A stretch of DNA of 37,215 nucleotides from an uncultured Prevotellaceae bacterium. GTDB lineage: Bacteria; Bacteroidota; Bacteroidia; Bacteroidales; Muribaculaceae. The stretch spans positions 1-37,215 of the forward strand of contig ONIL01000039.1 in NCBI GenBank assembly GCA_900317835.1. The letters run 5' to 3'. Of the stretch, positions 1 to 7,782 are shown piece after piece. Position 1 is the first letter of the stretch, and each line of letters opens with the position of its first letter. The notes beneath the pieces are model-generated. The model ran no database searches. It saw only the letters and a program-made list of their open reading frames with translations, and was not told the DNA's origin. Made by a program: the position numbers and the translations under genes.

Positions 1-48
1 CTTGATTTGTGGGGAGATGACAGATGAAGTAAGGTTTTGGAGTTCATT

Positions 49-80
49 TTTGGTGGAGTCGTTATAATTCCTTATTTTTG
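49..80 (+). promoter_or_regulatory. Bacteroidota-type promoter before the GH109 gene
   Basis: A -33 box TTTG at 49-52 is followed, after a 20-base spacer, by a -7 box TATTTTTG at 73-80 that matches the TAnnTTTG consensus of the Bacteroidota primary sigma factor. Transcription would begin near 87, about 30 bases before the chosen start codon. The ATG at 78 lies inside the -7 box and is therefore an unlikely translation start. Nothing else is recognisable in bases 1-48. Confidence 0.7.
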
Positions 81-119
81 TGCTCAATAACTGAGAATTT
101 ATTATCAATTTTCTCCATC

Positions 120-1673
120 ATGAGACAGCGATACATCATTGCACTTGTTTTAACAGTTACGACACTACTGCCTATTTTCTCATGGGCGCAGTTCAATTGG
201 CCTTATAGTATCCAAGACGGGACCATCGTCACCGAAGTGCCTGATCGGCCTGAAGGCCAACAGTCGGCGTTGGGACTCACAGTGGAAAAGATTCCCGTTG
301 TGAGGGTGGCATTTGTCGGCCTGGGCATGCGCGGACCCGATGCTGTGGAGCGTTGGACTCATATCCCTGGCATTGAGGTGAAAGCCTTGTGTGACCATGA
401 GCGTGACCGCGCTGAGGCTTGCCAGGACATCCTGCGCAAGGCGTCAATGCCCGCTGCCGACATCTATTTCGGTGAGGATGGTTATAAGGATTTATGTAAA
501 CGCACCGACATCGATCTGGTTTATATCGCCACCGATTGGCTCCACCACTATCTGGTGGCACGCGAAGCACTTGAGCATGGCCATCACGTCGCCATCGAGG
601 TGCCCTCGGCGATGAACATGGCCGAAATATGGTCGCTCATCAACCTGAGTGAGAGCAAGCGCCTGCACGTGATGATGCTCGAGAACTGCTGCTATGACTT
701 CTTTGAACTCAACTCGCTCTACATGGCTCAGAGGGGTCTGTTGGGCGAAGTCATCTATGTTCAAGGAGCCTATCGTCACGAGTTGTCTCCCTATTGGGAC
801 GAATATTGGAAACGCGGTGACGATGACAAATTGGGGTGGCGCCTGGACTACAACAGCAAGTTCCGTGGTGACGTCTATCCCACCCATGGTTTGGGGCCCA
901 TTGCGCAAGTGCTTAACCTTCACCGTGGCGACCGCATGAGAACGCTAGTGGCGATGGATACCCGCTCCTTTAATGGCCAGGAACTGTTCAAGGCCCGCAC
1001 AGGCGAATATTGCCCCAACTTCAAGAACGGTGACCACACGACTACACTCATCTCAACCGAAAAGGGCAAGGTCATCGAGATCCACCACAACGTGATGACG
1101 CCGCAACCTTATAACCGCATGTACCAGCTCACCGGCACCAAGGGCTTTGTCAACAAATATCCCGTTGAAGGGTTCGCGCTCGCCAAGGACGTGATGACCC
1201 GAGCCGGTGTCAATGTCAGCAAGGACTATACGGGCCATTCTTACCTGAACAAAGAGGATACCGAGGCACTACTGCAGAAGTTCACCTCGCCGCTCGTGAC
1301 CCGCTATGGCGAGGAGGCCAAGGAAGTGGGTGGCCATGGTGGCATGGACTTCATTATGGACTCGCGACTTGTCTATTGCCTGCAGAACGGATTGCCGCTT
1401 GATATCGACGTGTATGACCTAGCCGAATGGTGCTGCCTGGCAGAGCTAGGCAGCCTCTCGATGAATAACGGCAACAAGCCTGTACAGGTGCCCGATTTCA
1501 CCCGAGGCGAGTGGAGCAGGTTCCGTAGATACCACCATGCCTGGGCCAAGCCCGAGGACGAGGCCGCTGTACGCGCCACAGCCGAAGCTTTCACAAAGCA
1601 ATTGAAGGCCAAGGGAGCAAAGTATTGGGAGAAAGTCGCCAAGCAGGAAGCTAAATCAGCGAAGAAAAAATAA
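120..1673 (+). CDS. GH109-type NAD-dependent glycosidase, Gfo/Idh/MocA fold, secreted
   Basis: This 517-residue protein resembles family GH109 alpha-N-acetylgalactosaminidases, which use tightly bound NAD+ in an oxidation-elimination mechanism. The start at 120 gives a typical signal peptide (basic MRQR, hydrophobic core, cleavage after FSWAQ); the in-frame ATG at 78 overlaps the promoter. After a short linker comes a Rossmann dinucleotide-binding motif VGLGMRG at residues 66-72, then EVP near 160, MLENCCY with Glu188, and YPTHGLGP with His256, which corresponds by recall to the catalytic histidine region of the family. The export signal fits a periplasmic or surface enzyme acting on GalNAc-bearing glycans such as mucin. 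A kinase of the N-acetylhexosamine type follows 142 bases downstream on the same strand. A plain secreted oxidoreductase is the alternative, as many Gfo/Idh/MocA proteins lack a proven glycosidase role. Confidence 0.8.
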   Translation: MRQRYIIALVLTVTTLLPIFSWAQFNWPYSIQDGTIVTEVPDRPEGQQSALGLTVEKIPVVRVAFVGLGMRGPDAVERWTHIPGIEVKALCDHERDRAEACQDILRKASMPAADIYFGEDGYKDLCKRTDIDLVYIATDWLHHYLVAREALEHGHHVAIEVPSAMNMAEIWSLINLSESKRLHVMMLENCCYDFFELNSLYMAQRGLLGEVIYVQGAYRHELSPYWDEYWKRGDDDKLGWRLDYNSKFRGDVYPTHGLGPIAQVLNLHRGDRMRTLVAMDTRSFNGQELFKARTGEYCPNFKNGDHTTTLISTEKGKVIEIHHNVMTPQPYNRMYQLTGTKGFVNKYPVEGFALAKDVMTRAGVNVSKDYTGHSYLNKEDTEALLQKFTSPLVTRYGEEAKEVGGHGGMDFIMDSRLVYCLQNGLPLDIDVYDLAEWCCLAELGSLSMNNGNKPVQVPDFTRGEWSRFRRYHHAWAKPEDEAAVRATAEAFTKQLKAKGAKYWEKVAKQEAKSAKKK

Positions 1674-1725
1674 CCAATGGCCTATGCCCTGCGGGGCTAA
1701 TGCTAATTACGCCAATAAGGCAAAT

Positions 1726-1778
1726 TTTCACGAAATCATGAATTATTTCATTTAGTGACATTAGTTGAATTCGTGAAA
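1726..1778. repeat. 9-bp inverted repeat between the GH109 and kinase genes
   Basis: TTTCACGAA at 1726-1734 and TTCGTGAAA at 1770-1778 are perfect inverted copies separated by 35 bases of AT-rich DNA. The pair lies 38 bases before the kinase start codon. It could be a stem in the transcript or a binding site for a dimeric regulator. Phrases of the AATTCGTGAAATT kind also recur between genes in many Bacteroidales genomes, so it may be only an interspersed repeat remnant. Confidence 0.4.
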
Positions 1779-1815
1779 TTCGCATTAAAGAATAATAGGC
1801 AGTAATACTATTTTT

Positions 1816-2907
1816 ATGGAAGCTATCGATACCGCCAGCATTCTGGCACGATTTGAAGTAATAGGCAAAATCAAGGAAGTCAAGCCATTAGGTAACGGAC
1901 TCATCAACGATACCTATCACGTCATTACCGATGGCGTTGAGACACCCGACTATGTGCTGCAGCGCATCAACAACGCCATTTTCCAGGACGTCGATTTGCT
2001 GCAACACAACATCGAGGTAGTGACTGCCCACATCCGCAGCAAGCTGGAAGCCTGCGGCACCGATGACATCGACCGCAAAGTCCTTCAATTCATCAAGGCC
2101 CGCGATGGCAAGACCTATTATCGTGACGATACTGAACGCTACTGGCGCGTGATGGTGTACATCCCAGACTCGTTTACCCATGAAGCCGTCACGCCTCAAA
2201 GTGCACATGATGCTGGAAAGGCATTCGGCCAATTTGAGCAAATGCTGGTGGATGTTCCCGAGCAACTGGGTGAGACCATCCCTGACTTTCACAATATGGA
2301 ATTGCGCATGAGACAACTGCGTGAGGCTGTAAGCAATGATGCCATGGGCCGACTTGACGAGGTGCGCGGCATTGTTGATGAACTTGAATGCGATGCCGAC
2401 GAAATGTGCCAGGCCGAACGGCTCTACCGCGAGGGCAAACTGCCTAAACGCATCTGCCATTGCGATACCAAGGTCAATAATATGCTGTTTGACCGCAATG
2501 GTCAGGTGCTGTGTGTCATCGACCTCGACACCGTGATGCCGTCATTCATTTTCTCGGACTACGGCGACTTCCTGCGCACTGGAGCCAATTTCACCAGCGA
2601 GGACGACCCCGACCTGTCACGAGTAGGCTTCAACGAGGCTATTTTCAAATCCTTCACCACGGGTTACCTGCAATCGGCAGGCAACTTCCTCACGCCCATC
2701 GAAATCGAGCACCTGCCCTATGCCGTAGCCTTGTTCCCGTTCATGCAATGCGTGCGTTTTCTGGCCGACTACATCAACGGCGACACCTATTACAAGATAA
2801 AGTATCCAACGCACAATCTGGACCGCGCCCGCAATCAGTTAGCCCTCTATCGCGACGTGCGCAAACACGATGCCATGATGGCCGCCTTCATCCAAGAGCA
2901 GCTATAA
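1816..2907 (+). CDS. N-acetylhexosamine 1-kinase-like phosphotransferase (APH/choline kinase fold)
   Basis: This 363-residue cytoplasmic protein has the aminoglycoside phosphotransferase/choline kinase fold and resembles NahK-type kinases that phosphorylate GlcNAc or GalNAc at C1. An N-terminal beta-rich lobe carries GNGLINDTYHV (about residues 26-36) and the Brenner motif HCDTKVNN starts at His215, with Asp217 the expected catalytic base. IDLDTVMP follows at 235-242, whose first Asp (236) should bind metal. No signal peptide is present. The gene follows the secreted GH109-type enzyme on the same strand, so GalNAc or GlcNAc released outside could be imported and activated here; no transporter or epimerase is in the window. 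Its stop codon directly abuts the stop of the convergent next gene with no base between them. Exact sugar specificity cannot be read from the sequence. Confidence 0.72.
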   Translation: MEAIDTASILARFEVIGKIKEVKPLGNGLINDTYHVITDGVETPDYVLQRINNAIFQDVDLLQHNIEVVTAHIRSKLEACGTDDIDRKVLQFIKARDGKTYYRDDTERYWRVMVYIPDSFTHEAVTPQSAHDAGKAFGQFEQMLVDVPEQLGETIPDFHNMELRMRQLREAVSNDAMGRLDEVRGIVDELECDADEMCQAERLYREGKLPKRICHCDTKVNNMLFDRNGQVLCVIDLDTVMPSFIFSDYGDFLRTGANFTSEDDPDLSRVGFNEAIFKSFTTGYLQSAGNFLTPIEIEHLPYAVALFPFMQCVRFLADYINGDTYYKIKYPTHNLDRARNQLALYRDVRKHDAMMAAFIQEQL

Positions 2908-4122
2908 TTACTGAAGGATAAAATCGATGACGGTATTGACATCGCTGATGTTGATTTCGCTATCGTTGGTAACATCAGCGTTCTTGATGAATATATTCTT
3001 GAGGATGCAATCAATCACTGAATTGGCATCACTGATGTTCACTTCACCGTCGCTATTCACATCACCTTTAGGCTGTTGGGGCAGTGGCGCATCGGGGTGG
3101 AAGTCAATGCCTGCAGCAACCTCGGTCGAGGTTTCGCCCGTCCAGCCGCAATACTGGTTCATGGCGTTATAGACCTTGATAAAGTCGATGTGTGTGAGAT
3201 TGACATGTCTGCCTTGCTCGTCCACAGCCCAGTCTATCTTGAAACCCGGATTATAGTTGCCGTCGTCTTGAGAGACGCGGGCGGGGTTGTTGGGCAGGTT
3301 ATCGACATAGCCCCAGTCAAAGAAGTATTGCACGAAATAGGAGTTGCCATCGTTACCACCCAGGTCAACGGCGTTACAACGCAGTTTTGTACCATCAAAG
3401 GTCAAAGTCTCCTCGTCTTGCAGCCACAGGGGCCAATAGGGCTGGTTGTGATAGGTGTTGCGGCTCATGTAACCGCTGGTGCTGTCTGGATTGACATCAT
3501 TACTTGACCAGCGGATATAGGTGGTGTCGCTCAAGAACGGATCAACACTGCTGGGCGTGCGCGGCTTGTTCTCGTCGGGACGGTAATAGGTAATGGAGTA
3601 GTCATGCTGCGTCTTGGGATGGCTGTACTCGCTACCGGCCAGCTCATACCAACGGTCGCCATCGCTGGGAACACCGTCGCCGTCCATGTCCACACCCACC
3701 ATGACAATGCCAGGCTCACTGCTGCCACCATGCGACTCACGGTCGCTGACAAAGGCATTGCCCTGAATCTCGAAATCATAGGTGTGCATATTGACGACTG
3801 GATGGTCAAAACCCACAATCACATAACCGCCGTAGCCACCCAAGGAAATCATGCTCTCAGCCCAGACGGTATCGATACTTGTGATGGTCTGGCCATGGAA
3901 CGTAATGGTCACTGTGTCGATGCGACCACAGATGCTGGCTTGACAACGCGCCAGCACGCTGTCCACGGGTTCACCAACACGGCACAGAGGCAAGGTGTTG
4001 ATGAACTGCCCTGGAGCTGGACGGTATTCAAATACGCGGGTCAGCCACGGGTGGTTGCCCCAAATGGTCAATGCCGTCATCATCGACAGCAGTATCACGG
4101 TGAAATTCCTTGTAGTCTTCAT
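2908..4122 (-). CDS. Secreted surface protein with C-terminal dockerin-like repeats, third gene of the B12 operon
   Basis: This 404-residue protein starts with a signal peptide (MKTTRNF, hydrophobic stretch, possible cleavage near residue 22). The central part, rich in Trp, Tyr and Asp and containing phrases such as VGVDMDGDGVPSDGDRWYEL, recalls poorly characterised Bacteroidota cell surface proteins found next to TonB-dependent cobalamin receptors. Residues 352-404 hold two EF-hand-like dockerin repeats, DVNSDGEVNISD and DVTNDSEINISD, each followed by a short helix. The gene lies 27 bases after the BtuG-like gene and should be co-transcribed under the riboswitch. A role in cobalamin or cobamide capture at the cell surface is inferred from position only; I do not recognise a characterised homologue. 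It has no type IX sorting domain that I can see, and no lipobox. Confidence 0.65.
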   Translation of the reverse strand: MKTTRNFTVILLSMMTALTIWGNHPWLTRVFEYRPAPGQFINTLPLCRVGEPVDSVLARCQASICGRIDTVTITFHGQTITSIDTVWAESMISLGGYGGYVIVGFDHPVVNMHTYDFEIQGNAFVSDRESHGGSSEPGIVMVGVDMDGDGVPSDGDRWYELAGSEYSHPKTQHDYSITYYRPDENKPRTPSSVDPFLSDTTYIRWSSNDVNPDSTSGYMSRNTYHNQPYWPLWLQDEETLTFDGTKLRCNAVDLGGNDGNSYFVQYFFDWGYVDNLPNNPARVSQDDGNYNPGFKIDWAVDEQGRHVNLTHIDFIKVYNAMNQYCGWTGETSTEVAAGIDFHPDAPLPQQPKGDVNSDGEVNISDANSVIDCILKNIFIKNADVTNDSEINISDVNTVIDFILQ

Positions 4123-4149
4123 AATATGCTATTGGTATTTTTATGAATA

Positions 4150-5295
4150 TTAATGTTCGTTGATGTTGTGGCCTAGGAAGGCAAAATGGGCAGGAATGTC
4201 GCCTGTGCGCACATCCCACTTCTTGACGCCATAACGGTCAAAGCAGTAGAGACGGCCTGGTGAGACATAATCCTTAGCATCAGTTACATAGATATCCTTA
4301 GTGATGGGGTTGACGGCAACTGCATAGGGGATAACGATCTCCTTGTCGGTTCCGTCGGTGATGAAGTTGTCACACACCTTCTCGCGCGTGCGGGTATTGA
4401 TGATGGCATAGGAGAAGGCGTTGCCCATCGACACATAACTCCACTCGGTGCTCACCACGTAGAGCGAGTCGCCGTTGAGCCACATGTTGCTCACGCGGCA
4501 GTCGATGCTGTCCACGAGCTGCTGTTTGCGCGTGTCGTAGGCGTAAATCTTGCTGGGGCGGGTGTAGTAATCGCCACGCGAGGCAATCCACAGCATGCCG
4601 TGGGTGTCACCCTTGACCCATGACAGGTTGATGGCAATGGGGATGCGGCGCTCCTCTTTGAAGGTGGCCACATCAATAACCGACACGGTGTTCTCGTAGT
4701 TGGGCACCATGTATCCGCCCGAGTTGGCGACATATATCTTGCCCTCGACAATCTCAAGTTCATCGGGCTGGAAGCCCACCAGGCAGGTGTCCACAACCTG
4801 CATGGTCACGGTATCAACCTTGGCGACATAACCTCGCTGCTCGTAGTTTGGGTTAATCTGAACAGGACCAGCATAACTGGTCACATAGGCATAACCGCCG
4901 TAAAAACGGATGAAGCGACAGTTGGGGATATTGATTTGAGCCTTCTTTTGGCAGGTGTACTTGTCGAGCACGTCAATCTTGTTAGAACAGTTGATGACGC
5001 AATACATGTTGCAGCCGTAGATGCCGATGTCATTTCCCACATCGCCCATCTCCTTGGGCACCGTTGGATTGGCATAGGAGAAGATGTTGCGGATGTACTC
5101 GCCCTCGGCATAGTCGTAGTAGTCGAGCGTGGCCTTGTTCCATCCCATATTGCCCTCGCACAACAGGTAGAAGCCCTCGATATCGGTAAACTCGGGCTGA
5201 GCCACCGACACATGCTCGGGCAGGAATATGGTCACCTCCTCACGGCAACCCGCAAGCACCAACAACAGGAACAATATAGGGAGTAACTTCTTCAT
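4150..5295 (-). CDS. btuG: BtuG-like surface lipoprotein with beta-propeller (YncE/DUF5074 type)
   Basis: This 381-residue protein has a lipoprotein signal peptide ending in LVLAGC, with Cys17 the lipidation site. The following REE resembles the charged export signal that sends Bacteroidota lipoproteins to the outer surface. The rest consists of repeating beta-strand units typical of YncE-like seven-bladed propellers (for example VDVLDKYTCQKKAQI, VYVANSGG and DIYVTDAKDYVSPGRLY-like phrases). BtuG proteins of Bacteroides have this architecture, bind cobalamin with extreme affinity and sit on BtuB as a lid. Here the gene begins 2 bases after the BtuB-like receptor and lies under a cobalamin riboswitch, which supports the assignment. 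It could be a generic DUF5074 protein, but the context makes that less likely. Confidence 0.78.
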   Translation of the reverse strand: MKKLLPILFLLLVLAGCREEVTIFLPEHVSVAQPEFTDIEGFYLLCEGNMGWNKATLDYYDYAEGEYIRNIFSYANPTVPKEMGDVGNDIGIYGCNMYCVINCSNKIDVLDKYTCQKKAQINIPNCRFIRFYGGYAYVTSYAGPVQINPNYEQRGYVAKVDTVTMQVVDTCLVGFQPDELEIVEGKIYVANSGGYMVPNYENTVSVIDVATFKEERRIPIAINLSWVKGDTHGMLWIASRGDYYTRPSKIYAYDTRKQQLVDSIDCRVSNMWLNGDSLYVVSTEWSYVSMGNAFSYAIINTRTREKVCDNFITDGTDKEIVIPYAVAVNPITKDIYVTDAKDYVSPGRLYCFDRYGVKKWDVRTGDIPAHFAFLGHNINEH

Positions 5296-5297
5296 TA

Positions 5298-7382
5298 TCA
5301 GATGTCAAATTTCAGGATAAGTTTGTAATTGCGTCCTGGCATGGGGTAATTGAGGATGACGTCATAATACTGGTTGAACAGGTTGTTCACCTCGCCCGAT
5401 ACTTTGAGTGTCGTCTTACCCAAGTGGAACAAGTAGCCTGCCGAGAGGTCGTGGGTATACCAAGGCTGCTCATGATTCTCACGGGTATTGGCACTGGTGT
5501 GATATCTCTCCCCCACGTAGATGAAACTGTAGTTCACGTCAAGATCATGCCATCCCAAGTGACCAACAACCGAGCCGCTGTGCCACGGGATATAGGCCAA
5601 CTGGCCCTTGTAGGTGCCGCCATCGCCATTATCGGCAGGATTGGTGTAGTCTTGCGCCTTCTGGTAGGTATAACTCAAGTTGATGTCAAGGATGACATCG
5701 GCGGGCAAGCGCAATGTGGTGCGTGCGCTTACATCTACACCCTTAATCTTGACAATACCCACATTCATCATCATCCAGCGGTACTGGCCTGTGCCCTTGG
5801 GTACCGCGATAATCTTGTCAGTAATGTAATTGTAGTAGGCATCGGCACTGAGTTTGACACCGGCCAACAGGCCACGTTCGGCAAGCAGCCTGTAGAGGAA
5901 GCCCACGTTGTACTGGGTGGCATACTCGGGTTTGAGCGTGATGTTGCCCATGTCGGTGTAATACAGGTCGTTGAACGTGGGCATACGGAAGATGCGCTTG
6001 TAGTAGGCACGCACGTTGAATTCACGCTCCTGCCAGGGTTGCCAACTGAAGAACACGGCTGGCGTGACCTTATTCATATATTCACTCCTCTTGCCAACTA
6101 CCTGACCATTGAAGCGGGCCGAGGAGCGGTCGTTGACCATCGTGTAGAGCAAGCTTCCCTGTAACTTGAAACCATGCAAGGAATAAGCCGTCGCCAGGGC
6201 AGTGAGCACCGTGTGCCGGATAGGATAAACAAAGCCTGTCAACGTGGCGTCAAGGCTATTCCACTGGTAGTCCACCGATAGATTGACATCCCAATCGGTG
6301 AGAATGGTATATTTGTTGGCGGTAGAGAGATATATCTCATCCTGCCAGAACTTGTTGTCGATATACATCAATGTCGTGTCAGGATTCAGATAATGGAGAT
6401 AGTCACGTGAGTACTTGGCATTAAACATCATCTCGTAGCGGTCACTAAACTTGCGCTGGTACGCCCCCTGAAGGAAGAAATTGCTGTCCCACTGCTTTTG
6501 GGCATGCTTCCACACGTTATTGACAATGGCGCCGGGAATGCCCTTGCTGCTGTCATACCAATAGGCCTTGGCATGCCACTTTCCACTGCTCATCACGCCA
6601 AACAGACCTCCTTCAAGACGATAGGAGCGGACCTCGCCATTCCGGCGCACGGCAGTCGTGTCCCATGCCAGCGAACCGTCGCTATAGTGACGCATATAGC
6701 GGAAGCGGTACTTGCCAGTGGCATAAGTATACTCGCTGTTGAACGAAAGGCTCACCGATCGGCTCAATTTATGCTCCCATCGGATGCTGGGATTGATGAG
6801 CCCGAAAGACCCCGTCTTTAACGTCACGTTGAAGTTGTCGCGTTTGCCGTCCATGAATTTTGGACGACGAGTGCGCAGGTAAATAGTACCTGCCGAGCCA
6901 TAGTCACGGGCACTTTGGAAAATGTTACTGCGTTGGCCGTTATAAAGCGAGATGGCTTCGATGTTGTCAAGCGAGAATTTGCCCAAATCAACCTGCCCGT
7001 TTTGTGCATTGCCCACTTGAATGCCGTCATAGAAGACGCCCATGTGGTTAGTGCCCATCGAGCGGATATCGACGGTCTTCAATCCGCCCACGCCGCCGTA
7101 ATCCTTGAGCTGAACACCTGCGAAATAGCGAACGGCATCGGCCACCGAGTGGCTGTTGAGACCCTCGAGTTGCTTGCCTGTGAGTTCCTGAGCGGGGATG
7201 ACGTCCTCAAAGGGACGCCGGCCATAGATGATGACATTCTGGATATATTGCATTGAGTCCAGTCGCCCGTGACCCACTGGAGCCATGACCGAGTCGGCCT
7301 GGTGCGCAAGCACACCTTCCTGTGCTTTGACACACAAGACACACAGCAAGGTCAAGAATGATGTAATTACAAATGTTCGCAT
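5298..7382 (-). CDS. btuB: TonB-dependent outer membrane cobalamin receptor, BtuB-like
   Basis: This 694-residue protein has a signal peptide (MRTFVITSFLTLLCVLCVKAQ) followed by a TonB-dependent receptor plug domain at about residues 50-165. Characteristic plug motifs are VADAVRYFAGVQLKDYGG, VDIRSMG and the IEAISLYNG segment. The remainder is a 22-strand type beta-barrel with alternating aromatic strands, ending in the hydrophobic strand NYKLILKFDI. It lacks the SusC-type N-terminal CarboxypepD-like extension, which fits the smaller BtuB/siderophore class. A cobalamin riboswitch fills its 5' leader and a BtuG-like lipoprotein follows 2 bases downstream, so the substrate is very probably a cobamide. 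The inner-membrane BtuCDF transporter is not in this window. Confidence 0.88.
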   Translation of the reverse strand: MRTFVITSFLTLLCVLCVKAQEGVLAHQADSVMAPVGHGRLDSMQYIQNVIIYGRRPFEDVIPAQELTGKQLEGLNSHSVADAVRYFAGVQLKDYGGVGGLKTVDIRSMGTNHMGVFYDGIQVGNAQNGQVDLGKFSLDNIEAISLYNGQRSNIFQSARDYGSAGTIYLRTRRPKFMDGKRDNFNVTLKTGSFGLINPSIRWEHKLSRSVSLSFNSEYTYATGKYRFRYMRHYSDGSLAWDTTAVRRNGEVRSYRLEGGLFGVMSSGKWHAKAYWYDSSKGIPGAIVNNVWKHAQKQWDSNFFLQGAYQRKFSDRYEMMFNAKYSRDYLHYLNPDTTLMYIDNKFWQDEIYLSTANKYTILTDWDVNLSVDYQWNSLDATLTGFVYPIRHTVLTALATAYSLHGFKLQGSLLYTMVNDRSSARFNGQVVGKRSEYMNKVTPAVFFSWQPWQEREFNVRAYYKRIFRMPTFNDLYYTDMGNITLKPEYATQYNVGFLYRLLAERGLLAGVKLSADAYYNYITDKIIAVPKGTGQYRWMMMNVGIVKIKGVDVSARTTLRLPADVILDINLSYTYQKAQDYTNPADNGDGGTYKGQLAYIPWHSGSVVGHLGWHDLDVNYSFIYVGERYHTSANTRENHEQPWYTHDLSAGYLFHLGKTTLKVSGEVNNLFNQYYDVILNYPMPGRNYKLILKFDI

Positions 7383-7410
7383 TACACAAGTTACGGGTTT
7401 CTATGTTTGC

Positions 7411-7590
7411 GACTTGGCAGGTCTTCTGACTCGCCCCACCCCATTGTTGACACTTGACCTTCCCACGTCGTGGCGCAGTGGTCAAGTGCGGGAATTTCGT
7501 TAGGAGGCACACAGCAGCACCGTCTGTCCAGGATTCCCACCTGGTTCCCTTTTCACCCGAGGCCTAAGCCTCCAGGCACCAAATCTCGCC
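7411..7590 (-). promoter_or_regulatory. Cobalamin (adenosylcobalamin-type) riboswitch
   Basis: Read on the minus strand, the leader begins with GGTGCCTGGAGG, continues with GGTGAAAAGGGAACCAGGTG, GAATCCTGGACAGACGG and GCTGCTGTGTGCCTCCTAACG, then ACCACTGCGCC (B12-box region) and closes with the hallmark GAGTCAGAAGACCTGCC at about 7416-7431. This order and wording match the cobalamin riboswitch family closely. The 3' end lies about 30 bases before the receptor start codon, so ligand binding probably blocks translation initiation or promotes early termination. It should repress the three-gene uptake operon when B12 is plentiful. Confidence 0.95.
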
Positions 7591-7591
7591 A

Positions 7592-7599
7592 CAAAGATA
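7592..7599 (-). promoter_or_regulatory. Promoter -7 box of the B12 uptake operon
   Basis: On the minus strand this reads TATCTTTG, a full match to TAnnTTTG. It would start transcription near 7585, at the very 5' edge of the riboswitch fold, which is the expected arrangement. No clear TTTG is seen at the -33 position, so the assignment rests on the -7 box and its position. Confidence 0.55.
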
Positions 7600-7658
7600 C
7601 AATAAAAACTTGTTCCTTAATACTTGATTGGTATAATTTTAGCGATTCTCATGCCTGC

Positions 7659-7697
7659 AAAAAAAACTCCGGTGCGCATCGCTGCGGGCCGGAGTTT
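7659..7697 (-). terminator. Intrinsic terminator after rpoC
   Basis: On the minus strand AACTCCGG (7697-7689 side) pairs with CCGGAGTT (7672-7665 side) around a GC-rich loop and is followed by a run of eight T. It begins 86 bases after the rpoC stop codon and separates the ribosomal/RNA polymerase operon from the B12 operon, which is read in the same direction. Confidence 0.88.
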
Positions 7698-7782
7698 CAA
7701 TAAACAAATTAACTATGGAAAATATACGATTATTTCAATCTCTATTTATTATCATTCAATGTCTAATTGGCCTTTGGCGGGG

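Noticed and set aside
78-119. A longer N terminus for the GH109 gene
   Set aside because: The upstream ATG lies in the -7 promoter box and would place residues before an otherwise standard signal peptide.
2911-3069. Dockerin repeats as evidence for a cellulosome
   Set aside because: Single dockerin-like tails occur on many non-cellulosomal Bacteroidota surface proteins, and there is no cohesin, scaffoldin or cellulase in the window.
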